DNA from: Sorex araneus
Lineage: Eukaryota; Chordata; Mammalia; Eulipotyphla; Soricidae
Reading direction: 5' to 3'
DNA length: 64,000 bases
Assembly (NCBI RefSeq): GCF_027595985.1
Contig: NC_073313.1
Coordinates: forward strand, 84,922,899-84,986,898
The notes under the pieces were generated by a model. That model saw nothing but the letters and a program-made list of their open reading frames with translations, had not been told where the DNA came from and did no database searches. Both the position numbers and the translations under genes were made by a program. Shown here one piece after another: positions 57,831 through 64,000 of this stretch; position 1 is the stretch's first letter; each line of letters opens with the position of its first letter.

Positions 57831-58261
57831 TGATTGCCATGGTAGTTTCAACTAGCATCTGTCTTCTCTCACAGATACAATAAAAAGAAAAGAAATAAGT
57901 GGGGGAGTGGAAAGTTTCCTTATGATTAGAAATCTTAGGATACATTAATTTAATGCGCCTCTATATTCTACAGCATGGTGTCCATACCATCATGTAGTAC
58001 ATCATATCCCCCATACTTTAACTGAGTACTGGCAAGCAAATAATAACAATATGAAACTAATTTCAAATTGTCCCTACATAGAAAATTATGCTAATTATGT
58101 GAAAATAGAAAAGGAAAGTAATATATACCTATAGGTTTATATTACTAAAAGGAAACCTATATACCTATAGGTTTTTTTATTTTTTAAATGAGAGCATAAA
58201 TATTTACAAATTTTGGAACTGTACAAAAATTGTTCAAATAATTGTTCAAGAAATTAGGATA

Positions 58262-58440
58262 AAAGGGGACCAGAGCAACACTAGGCCACTTGCCTTACAT
58301 GAAGTTAACCCAGATTCTATCCCCTGCATCTCATATGGTCCCCAAAACACTCCAGGAGTAATCCCTCAGCATAAAGTCAGTAGTCAGCCATAAGCACCTG
58401 GGTATATGGCTACAATGCAAAAAAGGACAAACAAAAAAGA
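58262..58440 (+). mobile_element. SOR-type SINE, class B
   Basis: GGGGACCAGAGCAACACTAGG head, CCAGATTCTATCCCCTGCAT, CTCATATGGTCCCCAAAAC, CCAGGAGTAATCCCTCAGCA and an A-rich tail. Confidence 0.8.
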
Positions 58441-59394
58441 AAAAAACTTATGGAAAATGGATAGATCAGATTGATATTACATCGATTGATGTTAATATCA
58501 ATTGAAAATGTTCCAAATAGTTTGACATAACAAAAATAAAACAAAGGCCACTACATTCAAAGAAGTTGTTAAAATATAATAAAAAGAATGAGGAAAGAAA
58601 AAAGATTAAAATACACTAATTTAAATCACGTCAATTCTGAATGAGTTAAATTTAAATTTATACTACTATAAGATTTGGGAAGTACAGCTTATAACTCTAC
58701 AGTTGAGTAAATTATGCAAAAGTTCCATTCAATGCCATACACTACAAAAGCAATTCCTAGATCCGTTCTCCTTTCTCCCTTTTCTTTTAGTAACTACCAA
58801 AGCATTCAGAATTCTAAGAGTTACACCTGTTGGGTTTTGCCAGCTAGTTTAATTTGGTTGTTTCTATTTTACATATGAGTGAAACCATTCAGTTATTTCC
58901 TTGAATTTCCTGATTTACTATTTGGCATAATTATACCTCAAGTTTAATCCATGTCATTGTTAAAGGCATGGTGGCTTTATTTTTTAAAAATAATTAAGTG
59001 GTGTTCCATTGAGCATACACACATATATATGTATATATGCATATATAAGTATATATATATACATTATATATATCACAGAAACTTTATCCTGTCTTCTGTG
59101 GATGGCTGTTTAGGCTGAATATCAAGTTTTTGCTATTGTGATTTATGTTATTATGATTGTACATGTGTCAATATTTATTGAAATTTGTGCTTTCATAAAA
59201 TTCAGTTAAATGTCTAGCAATGATGGTACTTTGGATCATGCGGATATTTCCATTTTTGTTTGTTTAAGGAATCTCCAAAATGTTAAATGTTTTCTATAGA
59301 GGTTGCACCTATTTAAATCTCCACACTATTAAAGACTTCCTTTTTGCTCTTCACATCTTTCTAGTACTTTTTACAGTCTTATAAAATGTGTGTA

Positions 59395-59426
59395 TGAGTG
59401 TGTGTGTGTGTGTGTGTGTGTGTGTA
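59395..59426 (+). repeat. (GT)n microsatellite
   Basis: TGAGTGTGTGTGTG... uninterrupted GT run. Confidence 0.95.
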
Positions 59427-59700
59427 TTCTATGGATAGAAATTAGGGAATGAATTTGACATTTTATCACAGAACCTAATTTCCAGTCTCTTTTACAGTAT
59501 TTTTGATTTAGATCATTTTCAAACGTGTGAAGAGATATTTATTTGTGGTTTTGATTTGTATTTCCCTAACAATTAGTGAAGTTGAGATTTTTCATTTGCC
59601 TACAGGACATTTGTAAGCCAATGATGGAGAAGTATCTAGTTAGAATTCTTGCTCCTTTTCAATTATGTTATTTGGTTTGGTTTTGTTTATTGGTTATGTG

Positions 59701-59954
59701 GTATCACTGGTCTCACTGTCATCCCGTTGCTCATCGATTTGCTCAAGCGGGCACCAGTAACATCTCCATTGTAAGACTTGCTGCTACTGTGTTTAGCATA
59801 TCGAATACACTATGGGTAGCTTGCCAGGCTCTGCTGTGAAGGCGAGATTTCCTTGGTAACTTGCCTGGATCTCTGAGAGGGGGGAGGAATCCAACTTGGG
59901 TCGGCCTTGTGCAAGGCAAACACCCTACCCACTGTGCTATCACCCCAGCAGGAT
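59701..59954 (-). mobile_element. SOR-type SINE, class A, antisense, with target duplication
   Basis: Complement of class A: CATCGATTTGCTCAAGCGGG, CACCAGTAACATCTCCATTG, GCATATCGAATACACTATGG, CTCTGAGAGGGGGGAGGAAT, CACTGTGCTATCACCCCAGC. 12-bp duplication ATTGG(T/C)TATGTG at 59689-59700 and 59955-59966. Confidence 0.95.
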
Positions 59955-60662
59955 ATTGGCTATGTGAGTTTTTAAAATGTTTTTGTACAAACCCACCCAT
60001 TTTTGAATACAAAATATAAAAACACTTCTTTCCAAATTGATAGTTTTAGTTTTGATTTTGTACTCGTTTCTTTAATTGTGTTTTTTTATTTGATGTTGTA
60101 GCATTTATTATTTTTTACTTTCATTTCCCTTGTCTTTGGAATTGGTTCTCCAAATACTTTTGATGTTTCAGTCTTAGAATATATTTCGTATATTTTATTC
60201 TATGTAGTTCATGATTTCAGGTCTCCTATTGAAGTCCTTTACCAACTTTAAGTTTATCTTTTGTATACAGTGCAAAATAGTGTTATTATCACTCTTTATT
60301 TCTTTTCTTCATGCTGATATCCAACTATGAATAAGTGGATCAAGAATTGTGGTATAAGGCAAATATCATTCTCAATGGGGAAAAAATGAAAAGACTTCCC
60401 TCTAAGATTGGGCACAAGGCAAGGTTGCTCGCTTTCGCCACTCCTATTCATTATAGTACTGGAAGTTCTGGCCATAGCAGTTAGACAAGAAAAAGATATC
60501 AGCGGCATACAGATAGGAAAGGAAGATGTCAAGTTATCACTATTTGCAGTCAAATGATACTATACTTGGAAAACCCTAAAGACTCTACAGAAAAACTCCT
60601 AGGAACAGAAAGTCGATATAGTGAAGTGGCAGGCTACAAAATCAACACCCAAAAGTCCATGG

Positions 60663-61120
<458 letters not shown>

Positions 61121-63075
61121 AGTCCATTGCTTTCTTATATAAAAATATTGAAAGAGAAGAAAGAGACATTAAAAAACAATCCCATTCACAAAACACTACT
61201 TCAAGAAATAAAGGAGGACACTAGGAAATGGAGACACATCCCCTGCTCATGGATAGGGAGAATTAACATTATCAAAATGGCAACACTGCCCAAAGCACTA
61301 TACAAATTTAATGCAGTCCCTATCAGGATACCCATGACATTTTTCACAGAAATAGACAAAATACTCCTGAAATTTATACGGAAAAATAAACCCTCATGGA
61401 AAGCTAAAACAATCCTTGGAAAAAAAGAAGATGGGTGACGTCACCTTCCCCAACTTCAAACTCTACTACAAAGCAGTAGTAATTAAAATAGCATGGTATT
61501 GGGATAAAAACAGACCTGCAGACCAATGGAACAGAGTTGAATATCCTGTCATAGACCCCCAAATATATGGCCACTTAATCTTTGACAAAAGAGAAAGAAA
61601 TGTAAAGTGGAACAAGGAAAGCCTCTTCAACAAATGGTGCTGGGAAAACTGGGTAGTTACCTGCAAAAAATGAACTCTGACCTCTGTCTAATGCCAGGAA
61701 CAAAAGCCAGATCACAAAAGTGGATTAAAGACCTCAATATCAGAAATGAAACTATAAGGTACATAGAAGAAAATGTAGGCAGAACTCTCCATGACATTGA
61801 AGCTAAAAGCATCTTTAAAGATAAAACAGCACTGACCATGCAAGTGGAAGCAAACATAAACAAATGGGACTACATCAAGCTAAGAAGTTTCTGCACTTCA
61901 AAAGAAAGTGACCAAAGTACAAAAGAGCCCACAGAATGAGAAAGAATATTTACCCAATATCTATCTGATAAGAGATTAATATCCAGGATATACAAGACAC
62001 TAGTAGAACTGTATAAGAAAAAACCTCCAACCCCATCAAAAATGGGGAGAATAAATGAACAAAAATTTTCTCAAAAAATAAATACACATGGCCAAAAGGC
62101 ACATGAAAAAAAATCCTCCACATAGCTAGTCATCAGGAAGATGTTTATTGGTTATGTGGTTAATTGGTTAATGAGATGTCATCTCACACCACAGAGACTG
62201 GCACACATTCAAAAGAACAGAAGCAACCAGTGCTGGCGTGGATGTGGGGAAAAAGGGATGCTCTTTCACTGCTGGTGGGAATATCGACTGGTCCAGCCTT
62301 TCTGGAAAACAATCTGGACAGTCCTTCAAAAACTAGAAATTGAGCTTCTATATGACCCTGCAATACCGCTTCTGGGAATATATTCCTAGGATGCAAAAAA
62401 GCACAGTAGAAATGACATCTGTACCTATATATTCATTGCAGCACTGTTCACAATAGCCAAAATATGGAAACAACCCAAGTGCCCTAAAACAGATGACTGG
62501 TTAAAGAAACTTTTTAGGAGAGATGAAGTCATAAAACTTGCTTACAAATAAATAGACATGGAGAGTATTATGCTAAATGAAATGAGTCAGAAAGAAAGGG
62601 ACAGACATAGAAGGACTGCACTCATTTGTAGGGTATAGAATAACATCACATGAGGCTGACACCCAAGGACAGTAGATACAAGGGACAGGAGTATTGCCCA
62701 ATAGCTGGAAGACTGCTTCATGAGCTGAGGGGAGAAGGCAGATGGAATAGAGAAATGATTACTAAGAAAATGATGGCTGGAGGAACCAGTTGGGATGGGA
62801 GATGCATGCCGAAAGTAGATAATGGACCAAACATGATAACCTCTCAGTGTCTGTGTTGCAAGCCATAATGTTCAAAAGTAGAGAGAGAGAGTATGGGGAA
62901 TATTGTCTGCCATAGAGGCAGGGGGAGAGTGGGAAAGGGGGGGTATACCCGGGATATCGGTGGTGGGGAATGTGCACTGGTGGAGGGGTGAGTGTTGGGT
63001 TATTGTGAGATTGTAATCCAGACATGAAAGCTTGTAACTATCTCACGGTGATTCAATAAAATAAAATTTTTAAAA

Positions 63076-63395
63076 ATGGAATTTGTGGTATATATACACA
63101 TATGGAATATTATGCAGCTCTAAGAAAGAACAAAATCATGTAATTTCCTGCCACATGGAACTAGAGGATATAATTCTTAGAGAAGTCAATCAGGAAAAAA
63201 AAGATAGAAGCAGAATGATCTTTTTCATATGTGGGACTTGAAGATAACAATGAAGGGCTAAAGGCAGCACAGCGATAGCATACATTCACCAAGTGAGTTG
63301 AGGGCTAGGGATTGAAGGGTGGCAGGTGTAGTGTTGGAGTTACGTACATGAGAAGCTGTCATTAATAGTATTGTACATTATGAAACCTCAAATTT
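63076..63395 (+). mobile_element. Older L1 3' end fragment
   Basis: GTGGTATATATACACATATGG, AATATTATGCAGCTCTAAGA and CCACATGGAACTAGAGGATA are end-of-ORF2/3'UTR L1 sequence. It belongs to an older subfamily than the L1 ending at 63075, since the 3'UTR differs. Confidence 0.75.
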
Positions 63396-63404
63396 AAATA
63401 ACCA

Positions 63405-63600
63405 GCAATTTGAGTCATAGAAATACAAGGGTTAAGCTATTTTCCTCACACGAGACTTAACCTAGACCCCAGCATTGCACATGACCTTCTGAACATGTCA
63501 GTAGTGATCCCTAAGCATAGTGTTCAGAGAAAGCCCTTGATATCATTTGTAGTGACCCAAATCTGATCTGTCAAAAAAACAGAAACTGATTCAGTTAAAA
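63405..63600 (+). mobile_element. Degraded class B SINE
   Basis: CCTAGACCCCAGCATTGCAC, GTCAGTAGTGATCCCTAAGC and TGTAGTGACCCAAATCTG follow the class B order. Confidence 0.5.
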
Positions 63601-63762
63601 AATGATTAAAATGAAAAAAAATAGAGTGAACACAATTACTTTAATACTATAGATAGGTATATAATTGCATTCAACTTGAATATAATTGACATTCTATAAA
63701 TATCTCAGGCATGTATAAATTTTGATTGATTACACATAAGGTTACAATCTTCTCCACAAATT

Positions 63763-64000
63763 AGCACTGTAGCACTGTCATCCCGTTGTTCATCAATTTG
63801 CTTGAGCAGGCACCAGTAACGTCTCCATTGTGAGACTTGTTACTGTTTTTGGCATACTGAATATGCCATGGGTGGTTTGCCAGGCTCTGCCATGCAGCCA
63901 GATACTCTCAGTAGCTTGCCGGGCTCTCTGAGAGGGATGGAGGAATTGAACCTTGGTCGGCCACGTGCAAGGCAAACGCCCTACCTGTTGTGGTATCGCT
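63763..64000 (-). mobile_element. SOR-type SINE, class A, antisense, runs off the window
   Basis: TTAGCACTGTAGCACTGTCA tail, CATCAATTTGCTTGAGCAGG, CACCAGTAACGTCTCCATTG, GTTTTTGGCATACTGAATAT, CTCTGAGAGGGATGGAGGAA, TTGAACCTTGGTCGG and TTGTGGTATCGCT, the last lying in the tRNA-like head. Confidence 0.95.

Noticed and set aside
58120..58180. Short palindromic direct repeat (TATACCTATAGG)
   Set aside because: Local AT-rich duplication; no larger inverted-repeat or transposon structure around it.

Overview
The window looks like euchromatic DNA from a shrew (Eulipotyphla, Sorex-like). It carries many copies of a tRNA-Ala-headed SINE of the shrew SOR type, Sorex-type L1 3' ends, and two copies of an RTE-clade LINE. 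These sit on an older layer of ordinary mammalian repeats (MIR, L2, CR1/L3). The species call is an inference from repeat content. I know of no other mammal group with this SINE and RTE combination.

There is one protein-coding gene. IGSF1 (immunoglobulin superfamily member 1, X-linked in other mammals) lies complete on the + strand from about 13.6 to 30.05 kb. I could place a GC-rich first non-coding exon, 19 coding exons with splice sites and phases, the stop codon and the poly(A) signal. The model gives 1323 codons plus stop (the human protein, as I recall, is 1336). It encodes a signal peptide, five Ig domains, a membrane segment, an internal signal/membrane segment, seven more Ig domains, a last membrane helix and a short cytoplasmic tail. 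I see no inactivating change.

Layout: 1-13.5 kb is intergenic, with an LTR-like segment, MIR, L2, SINE and L1 fragments. 13.5-30.1 kb is IGSF1. 30.1-64 kb is repeat-rich: L1 3' ends, an unidentified 250-bp retroposed sequence with a 13-bp target duplication, RTE copy 1 (+, about 34.16-36.4 kb), many SINEs, RTE copy 2 (-, about 52.57-55.6 kb), L1 fragments (56-57 kb and 60.3-63.07 kb) and a relic of VAV3 exon 1 (57.18-57.38 kb). I found no second host gene after 30.1 kb.

The most interesting signal is the link between the RTE LINE and the SINEs. RTE copy 2 carries in its 5' leader the block that forms the body of one SINE class. The last RTE codons and 3' end form the tail of the same SINEs. 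A short element at about 57.48-57.78 kb is the missing link: RTE leader joined directly to RTE 3' end, with the coding region deleted. A sister SINE class has the same tRNA-Ala head but an A-rich tail of the kind L1 mobilises. One tRNA head therefore appears to serve two different LINE machineries. The RTE protein also resembles nematode RTE proteins, which fits a horizontal origin.
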